Assembly: GCA_021904315.1 (NCBI GenBank)
Contig: CM038917.1
Location: 2,976,001-3,040,000, forward strand
Length of the DNA: 64,000 nucleotides
Source: Sphagnum magellanicum
Taxonomy: Eukaryota > Streptophyta > Sphagnopsida > Sphagnales > Sphagnaceae
Reading direction: 5' to 3'
Of this stretch, positions 1 to 10,139 are shown piece by piece; position 1 is the first letter of the stretch; each line of letters begins with the position of its first letter. Made by a program: the position numbers and the translations under genes. The notes below the pieces were generated by a model. That model had not been told where the DNA came from. It was given only the letters and a program-made list of their open reading frames with translations, and ran no database searches.

Positions 1-166
1 TCATTTCAATGTTTTTTCACTACATCTCCATCTCCATCCAAGAGATTTTTGGTTAATCCCAAATTTACTGCAATATTAGATAAGAGATGATGAGTGTAGG
101 TCATTGCAAAATTTGCTATGACATGAGAGGAGGGACAATATTCACAAAGCATGATTAGCTTGAGAA

Positions 167-2226
167 CTAGATTATCAATGGTGAAGCTTTTGCTTCAGAA
201 TTGCTTTGTAAATCATCAGCTGGTGCATGTTGATCTGGAAATGTTTCCTGAGGTTTCTGCAAGAATGCAATCAGCTTGTCCATCACCATGTCAGGGTCAT
301 CCTTGTCAAGAATCAGAACTTCACTGACTTGAGCAGGTGTGACCTTGCATCTGCCTTCATGCAACAAACTCTCTACCGTTGGAAACAATGGGTGGGTGTC
401 AATCATCAAGTAGTTACGAGCAAGGATCTTGAAAGCTGCAAAAGTGCAGTAAGACATGTGTATGTGCATGTCCATTCGGCCAGGTCTCAGCAATGCTGCA
501 TCAAGCTTCTCAATGTGGTTGGTTGTGAAAATCAGGATGCGCTCATCACCACAACAGGACCATAAGCCATCAGTGAAATTCAACAGCCCAGAGAGTGTAA
601 TTCGGCTGTTTTCATCCTCCTTCAACTTGTCAAGCTCATTGGGACTGAATGGGTCTGATCTGTCACAATCTTTCCCTCCCCGTCTTGATCTTGATTTTGG
701 TGTCCGCTGGCCAGACAGATTGATGGAGCAGTCAATGTCTTCAATCACTATGATGGACCTGTTTGTTGTTTGAATGAGCAGCTGTCGGAGTTCACTGTTG
801 CTGAATACCTGAACATTCATGAGCAAAATTGAGAGAAAATTAGATTTCGATCGCTTGCTTGCTTGCCATGAATCTCTGCAAATCAGGGGGAAGATTCAAA
901 GGATCCATCCACAAAATTACCTGAGTCAGCTCAAGGTCGTAGACGTCATACTTGAGGAAGTTGGCCATGGCAGCAATCATGCTGGACTTCCCTGTGCCAG
1001 GAGGGCCATATAGCAAGTACCCACGCTTCCAAGCCCGCCCAACTCTCTCAAAGAAATGCTTCCCCTCCATAAAAGACTTCAGGTCTCCCTTGATACGAGC
1101 AATACTGGCAGGTTCCATGGCAAGCGTGTCAAAGGTTGAGGGATGTCTGAATGGCACCGACTGCCACATGTGTCTGCCTCCAGAGAACATGGATGAGTTC
1201 TTGCCATTTGTGTACAACTGCATCTCTCTGCACATGATTCAACAACCTCATCAGACACATTGAAGAAAGTGACAAAGGATTTTCGCCCAAACATCATCAT
1301 CTTCTTCTTCTTCTTCTTCTTCTTCTTCTTCTTCTTCAACCCCTGAATCATTGGGTCTGAAAGAAGGACTATTACTGCTGCTGCTGCTACTACTGTGAGA
1401 GCTGCATTTGCAAAATCCTTGCAAATCAATTTGTAACTAGAGAAAATATTATGTACCTGTTTTGGCGTTTGTATCCAGCAGCTCTTGCATTGATGTGATC
1501 AATATAGCGAGGGATGATCCAATCGCGATCACGCTTATGTATCTTGAGTGTATACAGACGGTCATGTGCTTCTTGTGATCCTCTCCCCTGCATGCTCTCT
1601 CCTTGCAATTTATGCACCGAGTGTTGCCACCACAGTTTTCTGCCTTCAAATGTGTCCATAATACTCTCACCCTCTGGGAGGAAAAGAAAATGCCCACAAA
1701 ACTGAGAACATAGCTTAATAGTGCAAAAGAAAAAAAAGGAAAAACAAAATAAAACAAAAAGACAGAAAAAGCCTGTTGAAGTAAAGCAACCACTCTGTAG
1801 GGGTGGGGGGTTTTGTGGGATGTGATGATGATGATTACCTGCTAGATTGGAGCAAGTCTGTTTGGAGTTGCGGATGCGAGTGAGGACAACTCTGTTGGCA
1901 ACTTTGCACATGTCATTGGCATTGAGATGGAGTTGCACATTCTTGTACAGTTCATTGCTACTGGCACTCTCAAACTCGGGGATCTCAAAACATATGTAAG
2001 GGTCCAAATATGTTCTCAGAAATCCAAGGCATTTGCTCACCAATTCTTTCACCTCACGCGGTAACATTCCATGAAGGAATGCCACTAGTCCCAGCATTGA
2101 CCACCAGTATGCCAAATCCATGCTCATATTACTCTTTCTCATGGATCCAGCACAAGCAGAAGAAAGTGACGGACGGTAGCCGAAGCTCATGAATGTGTAT
2201 GGATCCAGGTTGTGAAATATAGACAA
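167..2226 (-). CDS. BCS1/AATP1-like AAA-ATPase, four exons, 517 aa
   Basis: Membrane-anchored AAA-ATPase of the plant BCS1-like (AATP1/ASD) family. Exons on the minus strand are 2226-1839, 1673-1457, 1227-921 and 808-167; every intron is GT..AG, phases join in frame, and the total is 518 codons including TAG. A hydrophobic segment lies at about residues 38-56, followed by an AAA_assoc/BCS1 N-domain to about 230. Walker A (GPPGTGKS) is at about 276-283, Walker B (IIVIEDID) at about 323-330, and the second region of homology (FTTNHIEKLD then LLRPGRMD) follows in exon 4. Family knowledge: these proteins sit in mitochondrial or ER membranes and couple ATP hydrolysis to protein remodelling or translocation; substrates in plants are mostly unknown. 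The start is the first in-frame ATG; Met34 or Met36, just before the membrane segment, are alternatives. Length fits the family. Gene identity is firm; the exact member and organelle are not. Confidence 0.87.
1300..1338. repeat. (CTT)n microsatellite in AAA-ATPase intron 2
   Basis: About twelve uninterrupted CTT triplets (GAA on the coding strand) lie inside the intron between exons 2 and 3 of the AAA-ATPase gene. An open frame here would encode poly-lysine, but the splice sites at 1456 and 1228 remove it. Confidence 0.95.
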
Positions 2227-2754
2227 AATGCAAGAAAGCTCAAACTGCGACGTTCAGCTCGATTCTCTCATCCCTACTACAGATTTCCTCCGCCTTTGAA
2301 ATTTGCCCCAGCTGCTGTGAGCTCAAAGATTCTCGACTCCTGACGAAACAAGGCAGGGCTGAATTGCTGCTGCAGCTGTTCAAATGATATCTCTTCTTCT
2401 TCTTCGCTTGGAGTGAGAACACACAAAAAGACCATGAGGTGAGGACTTCGTCAATTGGGTGTTTTCGCAGAAACACGCAATTCAGCACTCCCAGTCGTCC
2501 TGATTCACAAGAACAAATGACAAGCCTTTGCCGCTCTCTACGCCTCCTACATACATCCAATCAAGCTCTTAATTTGCGCTCCCTTGTGAAAACAAGCTCA
2601 CCGCATATAACCAAAGCTACCTCAAGACTTACTGGAAAGCCTCAGCTTCATCCCAGAAAAAAAGCTGCACTAGATTGCGTCGTGGAAACAGAAAACCAAT
2701 CCACGGATCCAAGCTGTAAGCAGAGTTGCCCAAGAAAAACAAACACATGCCCAA

Positions 2755-2758
<4 letters not shown>

Positions 2759-2813
<55 letters not shown>
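2759..2813. repeat. (CT)27 microsatellite
   Basis: A perfect CT dinucleotide run of about 55 bp lies about 530 bp upstream of the AAA-ATPase start codon. Read from the gene strand it is a GA repeat, a motif often found in plant promoters and 5' UTRs and bound by GAGA-binding BBR/BPC proteins. Any regulatory role is inference. Confidence 0.97.
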
Positions 2814-2818
<5 letters not shown>

Positions 2819-3039
2819 GTCTGTGACTCTTCTGTCCGTCCGTCCGTCTGTCTGTGTCCACCGTCGGAGATCATGAACGGCAGAAGACGGGTTGACGAGA
2901 GCTTCTAGATTTGGGCATTCATGGAAAGCTTTGCAGCATTTGAGAGAATGTGGGGAGAACGTGAGGAGAATGATGATGGACGATGTGGGAAGCGGAATTT
3001 GTACTACCAGTGATGATGGGTGGGGACGACCAAGCTTGC

Positions 3040-3375
3040 CTGCTTGCTTGCTTGCTTTTCCGACTTGGGAGAAGACCAAAGAAAGCAGCTGCAGTTCCTT
3101 CCTTCTTTCCTTGGGCTTGGCCCACCGTCAGCACCCTCCCTGCCTGCCTGCCTGCCTGCCTGACAGTGCACATTCCCCACACAGATTTCGCGACAAAACG
3201 CGCGTGCGTGATTTGCTTTACGCTGCTCACGGGCTGTTTGCACTCCACTCGTTGCACAAACCGTGCGATTAGGTGTCCTCCTTCCTCATCCATCCCCAAC
3301 CGACCAGAAAAATTTTCTGTGGTTTGGATAACTCTCATCTATCTATTTCTGTCCCTCCCTCCCCCCCCCCCCCCC
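3040..3375. repeat. Cluster of tetranucleotide and homopolymer runs
   Basis: TGCT repeats lie at 3040-3057, six CCTG units at 3139-3162, and a run of 15 C at 3361-3375. All are low-complexity sequence in the upstream flank of the AAA-ATPase gene. Confidence 0.9.
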
Positions 3376-3989
3376 ACCCCTTCTTCCTTTTCTTTCCTTT
3401 TTGGTATAGGACAAGGAACTAGAACAGGGCTGTTCTGGGAATGCAGACCCTGCATACCCTGCCTGTGCCCCTCAGCAGCCTTTTCTTTTTCATTGGCAAT
3501 ATTAAGCCCCAAAAAAAGAGATTAAAAATTGACATTTTGAGAAATTAATTTGTGTTTTTTTTGGAGGGTTTCAAATTGCCAGAAGTGAGGGGGGGAAAAA
3601 AAAAGTTAAATTATTTTTTCCATATTATTTCGAAAATAATTGGGTTTCATTGTCGAAGCTATAAAATATAAAAAAGCTGGCTTACATTGTGTCACTTATT
3701 AGGTTACATTTTTAAAAATTCATTTAAAAGAAAACTGCTGCCATGTTCAATTCTGGTGTAAGATCTGGAAAATTTTTGTAACGGCCGCAAATTGTGTTTG
3801 AGAAAGAGAGGAGGCACCTTACACGAGGCTATGTGATGCATGCGGTTCCTTCCTTCAAATTTGAGAAGGCACCCTCACATGCTCTGGGAAATTTCTACCA
3901 GTTCACAACCGCAAGTTCACGAGGGGGGGAACAAATGGACAGATCCATTACAACAAAGAGGGAACAGCACGATGGCTAAGTTCAAAACC

Positions 3990-4830
3990 AGCAAGAATTA
4001 AAGTAATTGAAAATGTTTCCATCAAGTTCCCATAAGAAAGTGAACTCTCAGTTTCCCATTGAGGTTGGCCTCCATGTACATACATACATTAGGGAAATTT
4101 TTTGACCAGTTCAGGATGACTAATTCCAAACTAGCAAGAGTCAAAACAAAAGAATGTTATTAAGTTCCCCATAAGAAAGTGAACTCTCGGTTTCACACCT
4201 GCACATTACACTTACAAAATTCTACCAAAATTCAGGACAACAAATTCAAAACTAGCAAAAAAGTCACAATTTTTTTTTAAAAACATGACGTCAAGAAGTT
4301 CCCGTAAGAAAGTGAACTCCCAATTTCTCACCCTCAACATTACACTTGGAAATTTCTGCCATGTGTCAGTATGACAAGTTCAAAAGAAGTTCCCATAAGA
4401 AAGTGAACTCCCAATTTCTCACCTCAACATTACACTTGGAAATTTCTCCCAAGTCAGTATGACAAGTTCAAAACTAGCAAAAGTCAAATTAAAGGAAGCG
4501 TTACGTTACATTACATCAAGTTCCAACAACAAGAAATGAAGTCTCACTTTTTTGTACCTTCATATACACGAGGGAAATTCTTAGCCAATTCTAGATAACA
4601 AATTCAAACCTGGCAACCCTTAGAAATACTGGACTGTTCCATCAAGTTCCCACAAGAAAGTGAACTCTCAGGAAATTTTTGTTTTAGTGTATCCAAATTC
4701 TACCAGTTCATGACTACAACAAGTTCAAAAACTAGCAAGCCTTGGAATAAGGGAATGTTCCTGGTACAAGAAAATGAACCCTCAGTTTCGCACCAACACA
4801 AGGTGAACATTCCATCAACATGTGAGCTGA
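3990..4830. repeat. Diverged tandem array, about 7 units of 90-140 bp
   Basis: A recognisable core (AAGTTCCCATAAGAAAGTGA, continuing into ACTC) recurs with GAAAGTGAAC-like anchors at 4036, 4175, 4308, 4399, 4533, 4656 and 4770. Spacings are therefore 139, 133, 91, 134, 123 and 114 bp. Between cores each unit carries a variant of an AAATTTCTACCAGTTCA segment and an ACTAGCAA segment. Units differ by substitutions and indels, so the array is old. No coding frame runs through it. Confidence 0.9.
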
Positions 4831-5249
4831 AAACAACAAATAGTTAGTGTTGAAAGCTGACAAGGTTTACACAAGGTTTACCACACAAAAGTTGTGCCAT
4901 AATTTGAGGGGAAAAAAAATAGAAACGGCCATTGAGAATGCAGTGAACCAAAAAGACTCCGATTAAGTGTATTTATTTATTGAACAATTGTTATGCCAAT
5001 AGTGGTTTCAGGTGAAGCTGCAGGACAGGATTAGGATTAGAATGCTCTTTTATAACAAAGCAGGTCTTGGGTTCAAAACTGGGTACCCATGATCTACTAC
5101 TACAAGGGGACATAGGTATTGCATTGCAAAATTCTGGATGAAAAAAATTCCAAGGCATGGGAACCAAGGAACAAAGTAATGAATCTCATCCACCAGTTGT
5201 CATTTCAGCCCAGCCGCCACAAAACTAGGCAGGAATTCCAAAGACTTGT

Positions 5250-5359
5250 TGTTGCTACTGTCTTGTCTGACCTGTAACCAAATTTGGCTCATTCCTTCCA
5301 CAGAGTTGCAACTGTCCTTTCTGACGTCTACCCAAATTTGGCTCGTTCCTCTTGTGCAG
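5250..5359. repeat. Two-copy 54-bp tandem repeat
   Basis: The segment around CAAATTTGGCTC is present at 5279 and again at 5333, with similar flanks (CTGACCTGTAAC against CTGACGTCTACC). This is a simple direct duplication in non-coding DNA. Confidence 0.8.
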
Positions 5360-5447
5360 CATTGCCAGTCCACCTACTTCACAAAATAGCAAAAACAAAA
5401 AAGACTCTGACTTAGTATCATGCAAGATCTCAAAATTCCTTTCTAAT

Positions 5448-5663
5448 GGTCTGCATTCACACTTGATGTTAAGTCAGTGTTAAATTAAAATCTAGGTGGC
5501 ATCCTAGGTGGCACCCAATGTTAAATGGGTGATATCATAATGTTAAGTGAATTCTAACTTAACATAAAATGTTCATGGTAAGTAGGTGTAAGTCCTAAAT
5601 GACTAGCATGGTATTAGGGCACTCAACACTAAAGTCCCTAACACCAAGTGTGAATGGACCTTA
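5448..5663. mobile_element. MITE-like element with about 24-bp terminal inverted repeats
   Basis: The left end GGTCTGCATTCACACTTG (5448-5465, running on into ATGTTA) is the inverse complement of the right end, which reads CAAGTGTGAATGGACC (about 5644-5660), with one two-base indel. The element is about 215 bp, AT-rich and has no coding capacity, as expected of a non-autonomous DNA transposon. No target-site duplication could be assigned, so the superfamily is open. A related end (CCAAGTGTGAACAGGACC) lies at about 5726-5743. Confidence 0.7.
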
Positions 5664-5789
5664 AATGTTATAATTACTATATAACATTTCATGGGTCACT
5701 AATGTGGCCTGTGCTGCTGGCCCAAGTGTGAACAGGACCTTGACATAGAGCTTGATTGTGAGGAAAAAATATTAAACTTAAAATTAATT

Positions 5790-5995
5790 TTCAATGACAA
5801 AATTACTCAAAATTCACTATCTCGCTCCACCTTAGGTCTAAAAATTTCCCAATTCACCTTTATTAAATCCTACTCACCAAGAGTGTGCCCAAATTCCCCT
5901 ATGATGTTTAGTTTTGATTCAGATGAATTTTTCATTAAATATTTGTTCAATATTTAATAACTTCTCCAGCATAGGTCGAAACATCAAGAAATCAA
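5790..5995 (+). repeat. Dispersed repeat, copy 1 (inverted partner near 29.7 kb)
   Basis: This segment shares an ordered series of blocks with the minus strand of 29640-29850: CAAAATTCA, CACCTTAGGTCTAAAAAT, AGTGTGCCC/AATGTGCCCC, TTGTTCAATATTTA and CATAGGTC/CCTAGGTC. The blocks keep their spacing, so the two are copies of one repeat family. No protein is recognised in either copy. Confidence 0.75.
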
Positions 5996-6059
5996 CTTGG
6001 TGCACCCCTAATAATTGAGGACTTTTCAATTGTATCAAAAGTGGGGCTCGACGTGCTAT

Positions 6060-6165
6060 GATTTGGGAGATCTCAACAATCTCCCTTTTCAATCAATCTC
6101 CCTTAACCAAACGATTTGGGAGATCTCAACACTCACCCTTTTCAATCAATCTCCCTTAACCAAAC
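6060..6165. repeat. Two-copy 53-bp tandem repeat
   Basis: GATTTGGGAGATCTCAAC begins at 6060 and again at 6113, and the 53-bp units differ at only a few positions. The duplication is much younger than the surrounding decayed sequence. It makes a short spurious open frame. Confidence 0.9.
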
Positions 6166-6399
6166 AATCGCCCTTTTCATATGGAGACATTAAGAAGACC
6201 ATGAAATGTTAAACTTGGACTCAAAGACCATATTTTAGTTGAAGCATGGGATATTTACAATGGGTGCTACTTCACCATAGCCATTCATTGGGGTTTTGAA
6301 AGTCTTTCCTTGATAGGAGAGCAAATATGATAAAGTGACAAGCACTAAACAAGCACAACAAGTTAAATACAATGCAATTTGCAATGCCTTTTAACAACT

Positions 6400-6870
6400 G
6401 GGTTTTCGGATTTTTAATGCCCCGACCGTGAGTGCCCCATCCCTAATTTTCCACCCCCCTTGTTAACCAAAACTACTACTTCCCCCCAACTTGATGCGCG
6501 GCTAACTCGCCCTTGTGCCCTCTCCCCCACCTTTCCCCCAATTCTTTTTTTTTCCCACCTGCCCACCACCTCGCTTCTTGCCACCAAATCCTTCCTTAGG
6601 TAAACCCCAATCTTGGCAATTTCTAATTTTCCATTAGGGAATCATCCAACCCCGGGCTGCTTGAGTCCTTTCCACCTTGGAACATGTTGCCCCAAGGAAC
6701 TTTTGAACTCCATCAAGGAACATAAAACTCCTTGAGGCACATCTCCCTCCCTTACCCCAAAGTTTCCTTCCATTCCCCAAGGAGTATTGGGGAGACTCTG
6801 AGGTTCCTCACATCTCCCTCCACCCCCTAGGGAACACCCATTCTCCCCTATCAAGGAAATACCACTATTC
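6400..6870 (+). repeat. Dispersed repeat, copy 1 (inverted copy at 21.85-22.36 kb)
   Basis: Collinear blocks match the reverse complement of 21850-22360: AATGCCCCGAC/AATGCCCTGAC, TTGTTAACCA, the C-rich tract then T/C-rich tract, CTTCTTGCCACC, and finally CCTAGGGAACACCCATTCTC against CCTAGGGAACACCCACTCTC. The match runs over about 0.5 kb, so this is a transposed repeat family of unknown type. No protein similarity is seen. Confidence 0.75.
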
Positions 6871-7599
6871 CCTGTGTACACACATTTCAACACAATAGTT
6901 ATTTCAGTCGGCACTATTTCCATGGATTCAATTTCCATCCAAGATCCTTTGGGGAGGTTTTCATCCCAAAATCTTGCCTTCCTATGGATCTCATCTGCCA
7001 TGGGAAGTCTTCCCCATCATTTATTTCCCCTGTGGAAACACAAGCTCAACAAATCCATCCATCAATTTACAAATAATTGAAATTGTTTAACAGTGCAATA
7101 TTGTCATTATGAATGCTCCAAATTTTGATGGCAACCCCCCAAACCTCTCAATGAAAGGAATTTGTGTTTTAGCAAGAACTTTCAATTGATCTAAGTGGAG
7201 CCTTTGTTTGCATTCTCTACATGCATTTATTATATTGCATGTGTAGCTTGCATAATTTGGGATAATCTTCAACTATTGAAGTTTTTTGCAGCGGCAACCA
7301 TGACCAATTGCAAATTTGACCTCAAAATCCATTAGTGCAGATATTACACCAGAAATTAATTATGCATGTTTGTATTTTGAATTGCAACAACTTTCTAATG
7401 GTAGTTTTAGTTGTCACAAACTTCAATGGATCAATAGATAAACAAGTGGCCATGATTTCTATAGGTTTTGAGCATACACAGTCATTCTATGGTTCAAAAT
7501 ATTTAATTTTCTAGATGGCAATTGTAAGTGACCCAATGAAGAAGCACAATTTTTCCATAATAAATGTACGTCAATTCTTCTTAGGTTGCTTGAAGCACC

Positions 7600-8300
7600 T
7601 AAAATCAATAGTTGCCTTATTATGTCAACATGTCATTATGAGTTTGGACTTGAGGATGAAATGGTGAAAGATTCGAATGTTGATCATGTGTAGCCTAGTG
7701 CAATAGGTGGGAAGTCTAGCCCTGGGAGAGTTAGCCAAGCACACAATGTCCCCATCGAAATGGGATGTCAATGTGGGTTTAAAGTTGGGTAGAGTTATGA
7801 CACACTTGACCTTGCACTACTCCATTATTGTTATATGGAACATGTAGACAACAAGGGGTTTCCCTATCATGAGCAACACACCACAATGTGCAAGGGTACG
7901 TGCCTATAGTATGCATTGTATTTAGGGTAAGCCATCAAAGATTGGATCATGAACAATGTTAAGCTTAGTCTATCTACTGCGCAAATCATGGCAAAGCATG
8001 AACAACATTGTTTCGAACAAGATCCCACTCCAAAATCATGAACACATAGTCAATTTGTACTCCCCCATGACATTTGCAATGCAATGGATATATAAGTATG
8101 CTACTTTGGAATACAAATGACATGGGATGTGACAACCAATGTTAGGTTTTGGGTGGATGCAAATCTCGATAAGGTATTCATCTTGCAACATGAATATCAT
8201 CTAGGCTTATATTTTCTATCAAAATCTAAACATCATTCTAGAAAAAACTCATGGCGGAATTGGACCAACAAAGGGTGGGACGAATGATAAGGTACTATCA
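7600..8300 (+). pseudogene. Decayed coding remnant, possibly a transposase
   Basis: Reading the plus strand across several frames gives protein-like pieces in a sensible order: HYCYMEHVDNKGFPYH near 7.83 kb, STAQIMAKHEQHCFEQDP near 7.98 kb, YATLEYKWHGM near 8.1 kb, and VRFWVDANLDKVFILQHE near 8.15 kb. They are separated by stops and frameshifts. The pattern recalls Mutator-like/FAR1-type transposase N-terminal regions, but I cannot confirm this by eye; it could be another element. It is not a working gene. Confidence 0.3.
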
Positions 8301-8679
8301 CATCTTTATTTTGTTGTTCAATTTCAAGCATGATATATCATTATACGACATTTAGATAACTTTTGTTTTGTTTTTTCACAATTCTCATTACATACATTAA
8401 TGGTTTTAAATGAATGGTAAAATGGAGTTCTCATGACTTGGATCAATTCAACTTGAAACAAAAACATATATGTCCAACCGGGGTTGAGAATGCTTAATGA
8501 CATACTTAAAGAAAATTTTGAATGAAATTTGAGTGCATTCATTGTTGACGATGTTGATGCAAATATCAATGCAACACCATTAATTTTTTTTTGTTATTGC
8601 AATTATTTTGAACATTACATGCAAAATGGATAAAGTCCCCAAGAAAACCAATTTGGGTAGTTATAGATGTTCTTGTAAA

Positions 8680-8970
8680 TATTTCTTCACTTGAAAAAGC
8701 ATGCCAAGGTAATTCCTTGAGGAAGTAAACCAACAATCAATCCCTTTGGGAAACATACCATGGGTCAATTCCCCCAAGGAAACATTTTGGGGTGAGTTCC
8801 CTTGGGGAACCATGTTAGGGAAGTTCCTTGGGGAGAAGGATTGCATCCAATCCCCTAGGAAACTATTACTTTGAAGGATTTTAAAAGCATTCCAACATCC
8901 ATTTTTCAAAAGAACATATCGAAAATTCCCCTTAAAGAGCATGTTGGGGACGAATTTCCCCAAGAAGAAT
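8680..8970. repeat. Cluster of CCTTGGGGAA / TTCCCCAAGG motifs
   Basis: Short near-palindromic variants of TTCCTTGGGGAA occur every 20-60 bp here, in both orientations (around 8703, 8763, 8791, 8825, 8858 and 8955). The same motif clusters at 6.69-6.83, 11.49-11.58, 13.10-13.41 and 16.9-18.3 kb. No open frame explains them. Confidence 0.6.
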
Positions 8971-9214
8971 TCATAACATTAAGGATTTTTTTTCATTTAT
9001 GTCACATTTCAATGTCTCAAAGATTTGTTGGTGTCTAGTTGTTCTCATGTGCAAGGCATGGTTTCTAAACTCATTTGTCTTTTTTTGCCTTTGGCATGTT
9101 TGCCAAACATGGCTCAAACATTATTTCAAAAAAAAAACTAACCCCATGGATAACTCAAGGCAATGGGAGATGTTATGTACCTAAAAGGTGTTGTAATGTG
9201 CTCGTCATCACAAT

Positions 9215-10134
9215 TGTCACAAACCTAGCCTTGGGCTCATGACCAAGGCAAGGGTTGGCAAAGGTGCGGGCCAAAAGTGAAGCATGGGAGTCACATTTCC
9301 TGCTCTTGGGAGTGTAGGAAAGTGTGAGGGAATGAACCCCCACACTCCCAAGTGAGCTCCCACTTTAGGAACTGGACTCCCAATGGACTTTTGGATTTTC
9401 AGAGGGAAATTAGAAGGGTCAAAACTCATTGGATTGGAGAGTTCCTTATATCATTGAAAAGCTCTTGGAACGTAGATGTCTAAAATTGACTCACATGACC
9501 CATTTGGGCACTTAAAACACATGTTATGGCCAAAAGAAGAGCCAAGAGTCAAATTGCCAATTTGACTCTTGACCACTAAAAGTCAAAAATCACCTTGATT
9601 TCCTTAAGTGAAGGTGGCATGCCACATACCATTGAAAGCTCTTGAAGAGAGCTACAATTTTTCTTTAGACCTCACCTCAATCAGAGGTCTTCACACGAAG
9701 TTATAGGCCCCCAAAGTCGCGAGAGTCCCAATTTTGGGAATTTTGGGAATTTCGAAACTCCAACTTGAGAGTCCGGGACAAAATGACATTTGGGTGCTGG
9801 CCCCATGGCCAAGCACAGAGAATACTATAAGGGGGAAGGTGGTGGCTTCCCCCAAGTTCGGGCCATGGTGAATCTTATGAGTTTGTGTTTACCCATGGCT
9901 CGTTCGTGCACCAAAAATGCTCCAACTATGCATTAATTAACTTGTTTGGTTTGTGTAGGTTCCTGTGAATAATTGAATTGTTTGTCACTCTTCCTAGTCC
10001 CCATCCCGAAGCTCTAACACGCCCCTTTACCTCAAAAGTGCTACGAGTTAGGGAACACACCCCAACTTTTTATCCTTCCGTTGTTTTCACCTTAGGCTCA
10101 CATTTGAGTCTTCAAGGAACTTGGGAGTGCATCA
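9215..10134 (+). mobile_element. Solo LTR of a retrotransposon, 920 bp
   Basis: The element starts TGTCACAAACC and ends GTGCATCA, so it has the TG..CA ends of an LTR. It is flanked on both sides by the identical 5-bp sequence ACAAT (9210-9214 and 10135-10139), a retrotransposon-type target-site duplication. A TATA-like ACTATAAGGGG at about 9824 is placed as in LTR promoters. No matching second LTR or internal pol sequence adjoins it, so it is best read as a solo LTR left by recombination. TGTCAC-type ends are common in Ty3/gypsy LTRs, but the superfamily is not proven. It is GC-richer and less decayed than its surroundings. Confidence 0.75.
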
Positions 10135-10139
10135 ACAAT

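Larger units (their letters stand above)
2227..3790. other. 5' flank of the AAA-ATPase gene, rich in simple repeats
   Basis: No credible coding sequence is seen. Open frames here are low-complexity products of the repeats. The stretch should contain the promoter and 5' UTR of the minus-strand AAA-ATPase gene. It holds a long CT run, TCCG/TCTG, TGCT and CCTG tetranucleotide runs and a poly-C run. I see no clear TATA box to place. Confidence 0.6.

Noticed and set aside
1079..1429. Minus-strand frame with poly-lysine
   Set aside because: It is an out-of-frame reading of exon 3 plus the (CTT)n intron repeat; the spliced AAA-ATPase explains the locus.
2629..2908. Ser-Leu or Arg-Glu repeat frames on both strands
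   Set aside because: Direct read-out of the (CT)27 microsatellite.
5030..5095. Possible tRNA-derived SINE (B-box-like GGTTCAAAACT)
   Set aside because: No convincing A box at the right distance, no tRNA fold and no terminal repeat; left uncalled.
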